Shown here: positions 11,028 through 21,273 of the stretch, one piece after another
Layout of the letters: each line of letters starts with the position of its first letter
Numbering within the stretch: the stretch's first letter is position 1
DNA from: Diplonema papillatum
Lineage: Eukaryota; Euglenozoa; Diplonemea; Diplonemida; Diplonemidae
Assembly: GCA_030068145.1 (NCBI GenBank)
Contig: JAPJBO010000170.1
Span: forward strand, 1 to 64,000
Reading direction: 5' to 3'
DNA: 64,000 bases
Program-made: the position numbers and the translations under genes
The notes under the pieces: generated by a model
The model's database searches: none
Seen by the model: the letters and a program-made list of their open reading frames with translations, nothing else
What the model was told of the DNA's origin: nothing

Positions 11028-11239
11028 CATGCAGGGTCAAAACCTTGTGTCTTTTTAAAACGCTCCCGCAGGGCCGATGGAGCCCTAAAAAATTTTTTTG
11101 GAAAAAAAAAATTTGCTCAACTTCCTCAAAAAGTACTGCAGAGTTTGTTCCAAACTTTTAAAATTCAAAAAACCCAATTTTTTTCCATAAATTTTTTTTT
11201 TGCCATTTTCAAAAAGACACAAGGTTTTGACCCTGCATG
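11028..11239 (+). mobile_element. CATG MITE copy 6
   Basis: Full-length with ATAT target duplication. It sits at the 3' side of the reverse-strand retroelement fossil I. Confidence 0.9.
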
Positions 11240-13335
11240 ATATCAGCAGGATTGCATTCCGACTTCACCCACTCAAGGGAAAAAGTGCATCTACTGTCTT
11301 TCAGTGTCTGCAACGCACCCACAACTGAGTCGTTCAGGATCCTGCTCTTGACACACTGCTTCTTCCTTGCGGCGCCAACAACGGTTGTGTTGTCAACAAA
11401 AATACTAATTGGTCTGCCAGCGGACTTGCCTGGAAGCAACCTCAACACACAGAGTAAGGCGCGTGCCTCTAACTCATTGATGTGATGTTTCTTGTGGAAG
11501 GGTGACCATTCCTCCCCGTGAACGAATACTTCGCCTGTTTCCCGATCAACAATAACGCCGCCCCATCCCTTGAGGCTCGCGTCAACAAAAATGGTGAAAG
11601 CTGTTGGTTGAGAATGAGGTTGAACCTGGCGCTCCACTTGAACCTCTTGGCGCCACTTATTCAGTTGCACTACTACGGACGTTGGCAGAGCAACACGTGT
11701 GCCGGGTTGCCTTGTATTGCGATTTAGAGAGTTCACAATTCTCCTTAAAAACTTTAGGGCAAACCAGTATGTCCCTGGGAACACACCTGAAACAGCTGAC
11801 GCGTGTAGCAACCTACCACCCAGAGACTCAAGGTCTGACGCAGTAACATCTGTAGAAAGATCCAGTGCCTCGAGCCTGTTTCTGATTTTGCTGGAAGGCC
11901 GCACTACTTTCTTTTCATGGTTCCATTCGACACCAATAAACTCATATATCTTGACCTGGTTTCTTGTGTCTTGCGGCTTCCATGTGAGTCGGCAACTTTC
12001 GGCCGTCGTGTCGAGTCTTGCAGACTCCCTTTTTACTGCCACAGTTCTTCCAGTGTATCGAATGTTATCGATCCAAACGTGCACACACACACCTTTGGCC
12101 GCAAATGCTGGTTTGACGTACACTGGGTCCCCTGCCGCCACCGCTGCAAGGGTGTGCATGATCTCCGGGGCACAACAATGCCCCATCGGGAGCCGGTTCA
12201 GAGTCCACCAGTCGCCGTCAGAGTCGGAAAAAGTGAACAGATGCCGACTCGGTTTTGGTACTTCTATGGCATAAAACCCCGTTTTGAAATCCCTGGTCGA
12301 GGCACATTCATCGTTCACACACAGCAAGTAAAAAGAGATATGCTCGATGGGCACTTTTGCCTCGTACCCTCGTTCAGACAAGCAATTGTTCGCTGCCCGG
12401 GTCCACAAAATGAATCTTTGCCGAATCCCTTCTTCCTTCTCTTCAACAACTGTAAATGGTATGTTCTCGAATGGACCGGGGCCATCGACACGTGAGGCAA
12501 TGCCGTGCTCATACAGAGTCGTAGCATGAGAGGGACTCAAGAAGGAACTCCGTGACGGTCCCGACGCTGGGTGGTGCAGAAATGGGAAAAAGGTCGCATT
12601 CCAAACTTCATCGAACCTCTTCAGGGCCGATGGTGACATTCGGGCCCTCAGCTTATCAATGTCCATGGGCGGGACACTCGAAACATGCAAAGGGGATTGT
12701 TTCTCCTTTTCTGACTCAGGAAGCCTCGTTCTTTTACCCCGCCTCGTGATCGAGTGAAAAGTGTTGGAGATTCGAGCAGAAGGGAAAGTGTGCATCGACG
12801 AGAGAAAGTCATTCAGAGCAATGCGGTCACCTTGTCGGTTCTCAAAGCTCTTGCCATTGCCAGGGGGTCGCCTCCGTACCTCAGGGTCACCTCGGCTAGC
12901 CCCTCGACCTCCTTGACCTTGTGCTTGGCGAGCCGAGAGAGAAGAACTTCTGGAATCAGATGGCCGGCAGCCACCTTCTTGAAGAGGTAGGTCAGGGCGC
13001 CTCTCTTTATGCTGTGAGCCGAGTACAGAGACAGTTGCGGGCTTCTTCGCCACACCCCCACCAACTTTGTAGTCGTCCATGAGGTCAACCTCTGGAACGG
13101 TGGCAGAGAAGTCAGAAGCAAGAAGATCGCCTCTGTCAGATCGCCCTTGATGACCACCCACCTTGAGTGCGTGAACGGCATGGCCCTTCTCCCCTTTGGG
13201 ATTGTGAACCAGTCGATCACGACCTCGTCTCGCTTGACGAGAAGGAAGTTCGCCGACGACAGATTCGACACCTCCGTCCACCTTGACGCTGCAATCAAGG
13301 CCGCTATGCTTTGAGACCACCAACCAAGCAACCAA
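11240..13335 (-). mobile_element. Fossil I: YR retroelement, YR then RT/RNase H
   Basis: Reverse-strand element with a tyrosine recombinase (about 13331-12813, with HSIKRG and the RYGGDP tyrosine box) followed by a reverse transcriptase and RNase H frame (about 12760-11260; FVDASLKGWGG marks RNase H). The two frames overlap. The YR-before-RT order resembles the VIPER/TATE group of kinetoplastids rather than DIRS or Ngaro, whose recombinase comes last. The RT/RNase H frame is long and largely open, so the copy is not very old. It is incomplete at its 5' side and carries MITE copy 6 at its 3' side. Treated as a fossil. Confidence 0.8.
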
Positions 13336-13467
13336 CCTCCCCCCTGGTTCTTAGTACTATTTGTTGGATAAATAGCTACTAGGGGCTATTCTCTGGAATG
13401 TCGATTCCCCAAATGAATCTGCACATCCACAAAAACAGTGAACGCTGATTTGGCGGCAGAAACCCAT
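13336..13467. other. Junction between two YR fossils
   Basis: Short AT-rich stretch. The segment around 13399 (GATTCCCCAAATGAATCTGC) resembles that at about 10250, suggesting a shared non-coding part of the element family. Confidence 0.5.
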
Positions 13468-14592
13468 CTAAAGGAGAGAGGTAACCGTCGCGGTGGCCAG
13501 CAATCTTGCCATTGCCACAGGGTCGCCCCCGTAGCGCAGCGTCGTGTCGGCGATTTGCTCCGGCGCCTTGTGCTTCGCGAGCCTCGATATCAGCACCACT
13601 GGGAACTGCTCGCCCTCGTCGGCCTTGCGAAAAAGGTGGGTCACCGCACCCCTCTTGATGCTGTGGGCTGTGTACCCCACCATGTTGGGACTTTTCCGCC
13701 ACTCTGCTATGAGCATCGCTGTCGTCCAAGTTGTGAGTTTCTGGAACGGCAACAACGACTTCAGCAACACGTAGATTGCCTGTGTCCAGTCGCCCTTGAT
13801 GACCGTCCACCTGGAGGGTGTGAACGGCATTGCTCGGCGTCCCTTTGGAAGAGTAAACCAGTCGATCACAATCTCGGTGGGGCTGACGAGAAGGAAGTTC
13901 GCTGTGGACAACTTTGTCACTTCCTCCCACCGTGAAGCTGACTTCCACGCTATCAAGGCCGCAAGACACAGCCGAGGTTGCTGGCTGAATGCCCACGCAC
14001 CCAGAAGATGCTTTTCCATCGGCAATGCCTGCCGTATCGGAACTGCGGCCCCAACAGCCTGCAGTGCGGCTGCCATGCTCAGCAGAGGCTGGTTGGGCAC
14101 TCCCATGTGGCGAAACATGCCGGAGAAGCTCTTCGCATAGGCCAGCATTCCCTGTCTCCGTATACCGGTAGCCGCCACAAAAAGGCATACCATGCAGAGT
14201 CCAAACCTTGTGTCTTTTTAAAACGCTCCCGCGGAGCCGATGAACCCCAAAAAAAAAAGTTGGAAAAAAATTTTTTGCTCAACTTCATCAAAAATTACTG
14301 CCGAGTTTGTTCCAAAATTTTAAAATTCAAAAAACCCAATTTTTTTCCAGAATTTTTTTTTTTGCCATTTCCAAAAAGACACAAGGTTTTGACCCTGCAT
14401 GATACTGAATCCGGATTGGTCAGAAGGTTGTTGGAAGTGGTCCAAGCTTGGAAGCGCCTCCACAGGTGCCGGCGGTGGGCTGTTGTTGAATGTGCCCACA
14501 TCTGTGCCACGAGCTCTTGCAGTCGTGCTGTCGCTACCTCGGTTGTAGTCTTGTTCTCGCCAGTTCTGCGACCCGTTGTAGGGTTCATGCAA
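13468..14592 (-). mobile_element. Fossil II: YR retroelement, recombinase part
   Basis: Reverse-strand tyrosine recombinase with the box-I Ser-Arg-Trp segment, HSIKRG and the RYGGDP tyrosine box, plus the upstream LWRRF helical region. A CATG MITE (14191-14401) is inserted between the N-terminal and core parts. No RT part is attached. It is broken by at least this insertion and is a distinct subfamily from fossils I and III, judging by the differing residues around the conserved boxes. Confidence 0.8.
14191..14401 (+). mobile_element. CATG MITE copy 7
   Basis: Full-length copy inserted in fossil II with ATAC target duplication. Its left terminus has CAGAGTCCAAACC, a variant shared only with copy 8. 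Confidence 0.9.
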
Positions 14593-14996
14593 AAAACTGG
14601 ACCCAGCGACCCGGATCCACCAAAACTGGACCCAGCGACCTGGTCGCTGGGTCCAGTTTTTTTACCTTGAAAACTGGACCCAGCGACCAGGTCGCTGGGT
14701 CCAGCAGTGGTCGCTGGGTCCAGTTTTCAAGGTAAAAAAACTGGACCCAGCGACCTGGAAAGTTTTCAAGGTAAGAAAGCTGGACTCAGCGACCAGGAAA
14801 AACTGGACCCAGCGACCTGGGAAAAACTGGACCCAGCAACCTGGTTGCTGGGTCCAGTTTTCAAGGTAAAAAAACTGGACCCAGCGACCAGGTCGCTGGG
14901 TCCAGTTTTGGTGGATCCAGGTCGCTGGATCCAGTTTTCAAGGTAAAAAAACTGGACCTTGTGACCTGGGAAAAACTGGATCCAGTGACCTGGAAA
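14591..14996. repeat. Palindromic GACCCAGCGACC satellite, block 2
   Basis: Same head-to-head satellite as at 8660-8875, with about a dozen half-units. It lies beside the N-terminal part of fossil II. Confidence 0.9.
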
Positions 14997-15057
14997 AACT
15001 CGCATAGGCCAGCATTCCCTGTCTCCGTATACCGGTAGCCGCCACAAAAAGGCATAC
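14997..15057. repeat. Duplicate of fossil II sequence
   Basis: Bases 14997-15057 repeat 14131-14190 (CGCATAGGCCAGCATTCCC onward) and run into a MITE left end with the same CAGAGTCC variant. A piece of fossil II together with its MITE was therefore duplicated here. Confidence 0.85.
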
Positions 15058-15268
15058 CATGCAGAGTCCAAACCTTGTGTCTTTTTAAAACGCTCCCGCG
15101 GAGCCGATGAACCCCAAAAAAAAAAGTTGGAAAAAAAAAATTTTGCTCAACTTCATCAAAAATTACTGCCGAGTTTGTTCCAAAATTTTAAAATTCAAAA
15201 AACCCATTTTTTTTCCGGAAATTTTTTTTGGCCATTTCCAAAAAGACACAAGGTTTTGACCTTGCATG
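15058..15268 (+). mobile_element. CATG MITE copy 8 (chimeric flanks)
   Basis: Full-length, but the left flank is ATAC and the right flank is ATAT. The left half and flank match copy 7, and the right end runs into the minisatellite. This fits recombination between two copies rather than a direct insertion. Confidence 0.85.
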
Positions 15269-15426
15269 ATATAGGGGTCATATGGGGGTCATATGGGGGT
15301 CATATGGGGGTCATATAGGGGTCATATAGGGGTCATATAGGGGTCATATAGGGGTCATATAGGGGTCATATAGGGGTCATATAGGGGTCATATGGGGGTC
15401 ATATGGGGGTCATATAGGGGTCATAT
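15269..15426 (+). repeat. GGGGTCATATA minisatellite, block 1
   Basis: Tandem 11-bp units GGGGTCATATA/GGGGTCATATG, interrupted at 15427 by MITE copy 9. Confidence 0.95.
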
Positions 15427-15638
15427 CATGCAGGGTCAAAACCTTGTGTCTTTTTGGAAATGGCCAAAAAATAATTTCTGGAAAAAAAATGGGTTTTTTG
15501 AATTTTAAAATTTTGGAACAAACTCTGTAGTAATTTTTGAGGAAGTTGAGCAAATTTTTTTCTTTCCAAATTTTTTTTTAGGGCTCCACCGGCCCCGCGG
15601 GAGCGTTTTAAAAAGACACAAGGTTTTGACCCTGCATG
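15427..15638 (-). mobile_element. CATG MITE copy 9, inverted
   Basis: Full-length copy in the opposite orientation, inserted into the minisatellite with ATAT target duplication; the interior GGCCCCGCGGGAGCG block is reversed. Confidence 0.9.
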
Positions 15639-15958
15639 ATATAGGGGTCATATGGGGGTCATATGGGGGTCATATAGGGGTCATATAGGGGTCATATAGG
15701 TCATATAGGGGTCATATGGGGGTCATATAGGGGTCATATGGGGGTCATATGGGGGTCATATAGGGGTCATATAGGGGTCATATGGGGGTCATATAGGGGT
15801 CATATAGGGGTCATATGGGGGTCATATAGGGGTCATATGGGGGTCATATAGGGGTCATATGGGGGTCATATAGGGGTCATATAGGGGTCATATGGGGGTC
15901 ATATAGGGGTCATATGGGGGTCATATGGGGGTCATATAGGGGTCATATAGGGGGAATT
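15639..15958 (+). repeat. GGGGTCATATA minisatellite, block 2
   Basis: About 28 units, ending in ATAGGGGGAATTG. The same ending closes the block at 20411-20510. Confidence 0.95.
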
Positions 15959-16130
15959 GGCACGGTCTCTCCTTGTCTATCTGCTCGATGCGTCTGGGGT
16001 TCTTGCTTCGAATCGGCAAGCTAATCCATTTCAACCTACTCATTTGCACGTTTATCCTCAAAACAAGTCAAAGAAAAGGGAAGGTGAAACCATGTCAACC
16101 TATCAACTTACATACTTGCGAACGGGATGA
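15959..16130. other. Spacer 3' of fossil III
   Basis: No gene seen. It may be the 3' terminal region of retroelement fossil III. Confidence 0.4.
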
Positions 16131-19100
16131 AGAGAATGGTCTTGGAGGACGTACCAACGACCACCAAGACGATCACCTTCCATCCACCCCGCCGCGAGTA
16201 AAGAATGCCACCACCGCCTGTGTGACGGAAGCAATCGACTTCGGAGTAAGGGATGCCAGGGGCACCCGCGATGGGTGATCCGCTGGATTTCCCTCGCTCC
16301 GCACCCAGCGAACAGAGAGTGCACATCCCAGAGCACGCACCCTGGCGAGACCAGGCACCACAGCTTTGTTTAGGTCTGCGTCCCTTATGCTAAACCCTTT
16401 CCGCGCAACCCCTTGTACAGTGGTGTTGTCTACAACAACATCAATTCGCCCCCCTGCAAAGGTTTCCGGAATCGACCTTATTGCACGTTCAAATGCCATC
16501 GCTTCTAGGACATTTATATGCAGTCCTGAGTCCTCGATTGACCAGGGCGCGCCCAAAATAGTGACCTCCGCTCCACTAGGACACCGCCCCATCCTTTTTT
16601 ACTTGCGTCAACGAACACTGTCATCGACGGTGAAGGAAGAACCTTCGGCATTGCCCGCGGTTTCATGACCGCATCTATCCAACCCTGTAGGGAGGAGCGA
16701 ATACACGAAGACAGGAGGACTGGCTCGGACGGCAACCTCGTTCCTCGATTCAACGAGTTCGTGACTCTGCGCATGAACTTCAGCGCAAACCAGAAAGATC
16801 CGGGGAAAATACCGGCAATTGCAGAGTCTGCCTCCCAGTGTCTCAATGTCTGCCGCCGAAAGCGATGAAGAACGAAGCTCGTATCGCGTCGTCACCAGCT
16901 TCTTGCGGAGCTTGCTGCTCAGCGAGACGTGTGAAACATCGTGTCTCCAGTCGACCCCGATGAACTCATAGCGTCGCGAAGCTGTCCGGGAATCGACGCC
17001 CTTCCACGTCAGCGAGCAGTCGAGTGCCGTCTTGTCCAGCCGCTCTGTCGCCGCAAGAACATTCCGCTTCGAGCCGGCGTAGCGGATGTTGTCGACCCAC
17101 ACGTGGACAACAACATCACCCTCCACGAATTCCGGCAACACGAAGTCTGGGTGCCCTGCCGACACAGCCGCCAGTGTGTGCATGAGTTCGGGCGCACATG
17201 TATGGCCCATAGGCAAGCGGTTCAGCTCCCACCAGCTGCCATCATCCGCTGCAAATCGAAACAAGTGCCGAACAGCCTTCGGAATCTCTATCGCGTAGAA
17301 CCCGGTCCGGAAGTCGCGTGTAGACCCGCACTCCTCGTGTACAGCACCCAGGTAACAGGATACGTGGGCCAATGGCACGGATGCTTCATATCCGGCTGCT
17401 TCGGCTGCACGGTTGCCGTCGAGGGTCCATAAAATGAACCGTTGCCGAAGGGATCCGTCCTTCTCCTCGAGGACCGTGAAGGGTACCGACGACCAAGGAC
17501 CTGGGCCTAGTGTCCTTGCAGCTATGCCGTGCACCTCCAACTGCTTCGCGTGACCAACTTCCAATCTTGACGGGGATCCGAGCGACGGCAAAACGCTGCT
17601 CACGTCCGGGTAAAACGTCTTCTGCCACGTGTCGTCGAATCGAACGCGAACGCTGTCAGTCATGCGGGCGCGCAGTTTGTCAACGTCCATCGGCTTGACG
17701 GAGGCAACATGCAGTGGGGATTGGCGCTCTGTTGGCGTGCGAGGCAGCCGAGTAGACCCGCCACGACGTGTCACAGAGTGCGGCTGCAGGGTTCTGAATG
17801 CTGGATCCGACCGAAGTTGGCGACTCAAAGATGGCTCGTCACTTTCGCAGTTTCGAGGACCCGGGCGAGGGCCAGTGGATCGCCGCCGTAGCGAATTGTC
17901 GTTTCCGAGATCGCTTCCAACCCTCCTGGTTCCTCGTGTTTTGCCAGTCTGTCGACGAGATGTAGCGGGATCGGCGCGCCCGTCGCGATCAGGCCGAACA
18001 GATGCGTTACTGCACCCCTCTTGATGGAGTGCGCCGAGTAGCGTTGCATTTCGGGTGTCCGCGCCCACATCGCATCCAGACCTGTCGTTGTGAGCAGACA
18101 CAGCCTGTCGAATGGTGCACTCGTCCGAAACATCTCGGCCAGTTCGGACGTCAGCAGGCCCACAATCACGGCAAACCTCGACGGCTTGAACGGGTTCCGT
18201 CGACGGCCCTTGGGGGTCTGCTCCCAGTCGACCACAATCTCCTCCGGTGTGACCAACAGGAACTGCGTCGACGACAAGGCAGCCACCTCGGCCCATCTCG
18301 ACGCCGTCTTCCATGCCAGTAACGCGCACATCTTCACCGCCGGAGCCTGTGCTAACGCCCACTGAACGAGTGTCGCTCTGTCCACGGGTACTGCCTGAGC
18401 CTGTGGCACCGCCGCCCCAGAGTTGCGCAGCGCTGAAGCCATCATCCGCAACGGCTGGTTGTCCAAGCCCAATGCTGCAAATGTCGCCGAAAGCGCCTTC
18501 GCGTACCCCAGGAGGCCCTGTAAACGAACGCCCGTCGCTGCAACAAACAGGCACGCAGTGTCCGCATTGAGTTGGAGCCGCTGCTGCGACGTCCATGCAC
18601 AGAGTCGGCGCCACAGCCGTCGGCGGTCCTGTAGGGTAGAATGCGCCCACATCTGCTCCATCAGAGCCACCAACCGCGCCTCCGCGTCCATACGCGGCAC
18701 CCGGACTTCCGTCGTATGGCCGGTGCGACCAGAAACTCCGCTCGTCAGCAATCGCAGTACCGCGCGCCCCACATTCGTCGGTGGTTGTTGCTGCATCACG
18801 ACGGTCTCCGAACGCCGTAACGGGCCGGGAGGGGACGACGAACGAACTTTGTAGGTAGAGGAGACCTCTGCTTTGTAACTGGCAGGTCTAGGCCTAGGTG
18901 GGGAGTCGCCAGTCATTTTTCCCCGGCCTTGACGTTTCCCTGTTTCTATCCGGCCTTCCCCCCCGGTTTGAAACCGAACTTCTTCTTCTCCGTCCGGTGC
19001 GCGTCCCTCTTCCATCCTGCCGTCGCCCGCTCGAGCTCATCGCCGTTGCGCTGCCGCATCCGCTCCAACAGCTCCCGACGTGGCGCACCCTCTTCCACAA

Positions 19101-19281
19101 ACTTTAATTGGACGCGGAGTTGCATCAGGAGCTCCTGACCGAGGCGAACCTGCTCCGCGCATTCGATCCAGTTCTCAAACTGGGCCGAGGCGAGAAGCCA
19201 GCACTTGAGCGCCGAGAATGCGCTTTCAAGCTGCTCCCCGCCCGACAGATGCTTACGACCAGCCACGTACCGTACTTCCAA
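16131..19281 (-). mobile_element. Fossil III: best-preserved YR retroelement (GAG-like, YR, RT, RNase H)
   Basis: Reverse-strand element with four parts in order. A small basic, helix-rich GAG-like frame lies at about 19281-18946. A ~396-residue tyrosine-recombinase frame spans 19015-17825, with the box-I Ser-Arg-Trp segment, HSIKRG and the RYGGDP tyrosine box. A reverse transcriptase with the Met-Asp-Val-Asp-Lys-Leu-Arg-Ala-Arg lead-in also seen in fossil I lies at about 17800-16850, and RNase H at about 16650-16170 (FVDASKKGWGG, VVVDNTT). Frames overlap. It is visibly GC-richer and less decayed than its neighbours, with only a few breaks and all parts recognisable, suggesting the youngest copy. 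The order matches VIPER/TATE-type elements. It is flanked by the 11-bp minisatellite on the 3' side and by a DNA transposon on the 5' side. Confidence 0.8.
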
Positions 19282-19316
19282 AGCAAGGGCGAGCCCCTCG
19301 GGGTCCTTTTCATATA

Positions 19317-20410
19317 CCGTCCCGCTCTTAATTTATGAATTTCTAATTTATGAATACGGCCAAAATTAAATAATTATTTATAAATTAGAAATTCACTAAA
19401 CAGGACCCCACAAATTAAAATCATGGCTTCTGTCCCTGAGCTCTTCAGGGCTGTTGACGAAAGGGCGCTTGACGACAGCGTTGTCGAACTTGGAGTAAGC
19501 CGGCTACTGAACGAACGGTCCTTTCGGCAGATGAAATTCGGAAGCTGACCTGGAGAAAACGGTGGGGTAGCACCATGGGGAAAATTACCCTACAAGCGCC
19601 ATGTCAAGTACCAGTGCCTTGCTCAAGATATTGACCGCCTGAACCGTGAATCCATCGTGTACTCATGGGCCGCCTCTGGTGTGCACCGAGCACTCGGTCT
19701 TCAGCAACCCGTGGACTCAAAAGGAGCCCCCATCACTGTCGTGTTTGACAAGTACAAAGCCCTCTACGACGAGGAGAAAAACTGGGACAAGGATCTTGTC
19801 GAGACTGTTGAGGAGGAAGGCAATTCTGACATCACCTTGCCAATCTCAAGCCAAGAGATGGCCCCAGCGGCAGTGCCCGCGACACGTTCAACGCAGCCTG
19901 CTGCAAAGCCTCCAGCCGGACCAGGGCGCCCTCCGTCGAAGGCGAAACCCCCTCCGAAGAATCAACCAACACTGAACTCTTTCTTCGCGAAGAAACGAAC
20001 CCTCGAAGCGTGTGCTGAAGGCGAGCCTGAAGCGCAGAGGGTTAAGGACGAGTGTACTGGCAAGCCTTTCCCCCCTTTTCCCGCTAACGTTATCTCGGCC
20101 GTACTCTTCACCAACGTTTTTGCCCTGCAGCTAGCGAGTCTTTCACCATTTTTCTTTTACGTTTTCGGCCTGACAACGTACCGTTCTGTCTGTACCGTAC
20201 CGTCTGTACCGTACCGTGTACTGTACCGTCTGCAGTACCTCAGTTTCAAAATGTCGGGACGAAATTAATTAATTTCAGCCCAAAATCTTCGGGCCGATGA
20301 AAAAATAGTTATTCATAAATTAAAACCCCCGCTAATTAAGAGCGCGCGAATAAAGAGCCTATAAATTAAGAGCGGGACGGTAAAGAGCCTATAAATTAAG
20401 AGCGGGACGG
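19317..20410 (+). mobile_element. Pogo-like (Tc1/mariner) DNA transposon, internally deleted
   Basis: Perfect 20-bp terminal inverted repeats CCGTCCCGCTCTTAATTTAT, flanked by TA on both sides, as in Tc1/mariner/pogo elements. The right end carries three tandem 30-bp units (20331-20410), the last containing the terminal repeat. Inside is a forward frame with an N-terminal piece from ATG 19423 that ends at TGA 19546, then a further piece open from 19549 to 20268. The latter contains QPTLNSFF (about 19969-19992), a PCNA-interacting (PIP) box; Drosophila pogo transposase also carries a PCNA-binding motif near its C-terminus. No DDE core is present, so the element is non-autonomous. Confidence 0.7.
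19549..20268 (+). pseudogene. Remnant transposase C-terminal region with PIP box
   Basis: Frame open from 19549 to the stop at 20268, with no good ATG at its head; GTG 19657 is the nearest weak candidate. Early residues include a Lys/Arg-rich helix (PYKRHVKY) and an acidic segment. The middle is Pro/Ala/Lys-rich and contains QPTLNSFF followed by AKK, fitting the QxxLxxFF PCNA-binding motif. The tail after ~20070 is hydrophobic and lies over non-coding terminal sequence, so it is probably not functional. Interpreted as the C-terminal part of a pogo-type transposase whose DDE domain has been deleted. Confidence 0.5.
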
Positions 20411-20510
20411 TAGGGGTCATATAGGGGTCATATAGGGGTCATATGGGGGTCATATGGGGGTCATATAGGGGTCATATGGGGGTCATATAGGGGTCATATA
20501 GGGGGAATTG
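20411..20510 (+). repeat. GGGGTCATATA minisatellite, block 3
   Basis: About eight units immediately right of the TA-flanked transposon, closing with ATAGGGGGAATTG exactly as block 2 does at 15946-15958. Blocks 2 and 3 flank fossil III in direct orientation. Confidence 0.9.
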
Positions 20511-21273
20511 TTGCTGGCTTCTTCTGGCATCATCGCGCTCGTTCTGAGGCGGGGTCTGCAGCCGTTGTTCGGCTGGCGTTCCTCTGGCAGCGCGCTCTCT
20601 CTCTCTCAAATGAGAGCGTGGGGTAGGCCCTGCTTATTGATTCACGGTTGAACGAAGCTAGCGCACAAGGTTTGCCTGTTCTCGCACCTACTTTCCGATT
20701 TCACACAGATGCTCTACAAACTTCGGCCTGAGCTCCTTCCTCCGTTCGTCTGTTGGTGGGTTCTCCCACTTGACGGGTTCCGCCGTGGCCACTCCAGTTG
20801 AAAGAGAACGGTAAAAGACCAGTCAGGATACTCACAAAACAAACGAAGGGGAACACCGACCATGAGGCAAGCTGTGATCGCCACCGGGACGACGTCACGC
20901 GGGGGATGGAGGGTGGGAAAAAGAAAGAGGAAGGTGAGACTGACATTCTTTGCTCCTGCTGGGTTTGGGCTTTTGTTGCTGCCAGAGTGACTAGTAGTAA
21001 CCCCCGCCTCCTCCCAAACTCTTCTGGTGTTGGTTTGGGTAGGTGCTCCTCCTGCCATGCGCTTTGCTCCAATTCCCACGGTAAACCATAGGAATGTACC
21101 ATGACAGTCTACTAAAAGTGCACTGGTGCCCGTGCCCACACAGAAGCTCGAACTCTTCAGGGTAAACACGAAAAAGTGAATCTAAGAAAGGAAAGAGCAA
21201 AAGCAACGCGCAAGTAAAAGGGTCACGAGACAACACAATCGTGTATCAAGATTGTCAGTGATACGTGATTGCA
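20511..21273. other. Upstream region of the giant surface-protein gene
   Basis: No gene is recognised. Overlapping short reverse-strand frames (about 20701-21236) lack any recognisable domain. The last ~150 bases are A-rich and would contain the promoter and 5' leader of the gene starting at 21274; I cannot point to a defined promoter motif. Confidence 0.5.

Noticed and set aside
15269-20510. Regular 11-bp array as a CRISPR-like array
   Set aside because: Units are contiguous without unique spacers and the genome is eukaryotic; it is a minisatellite.
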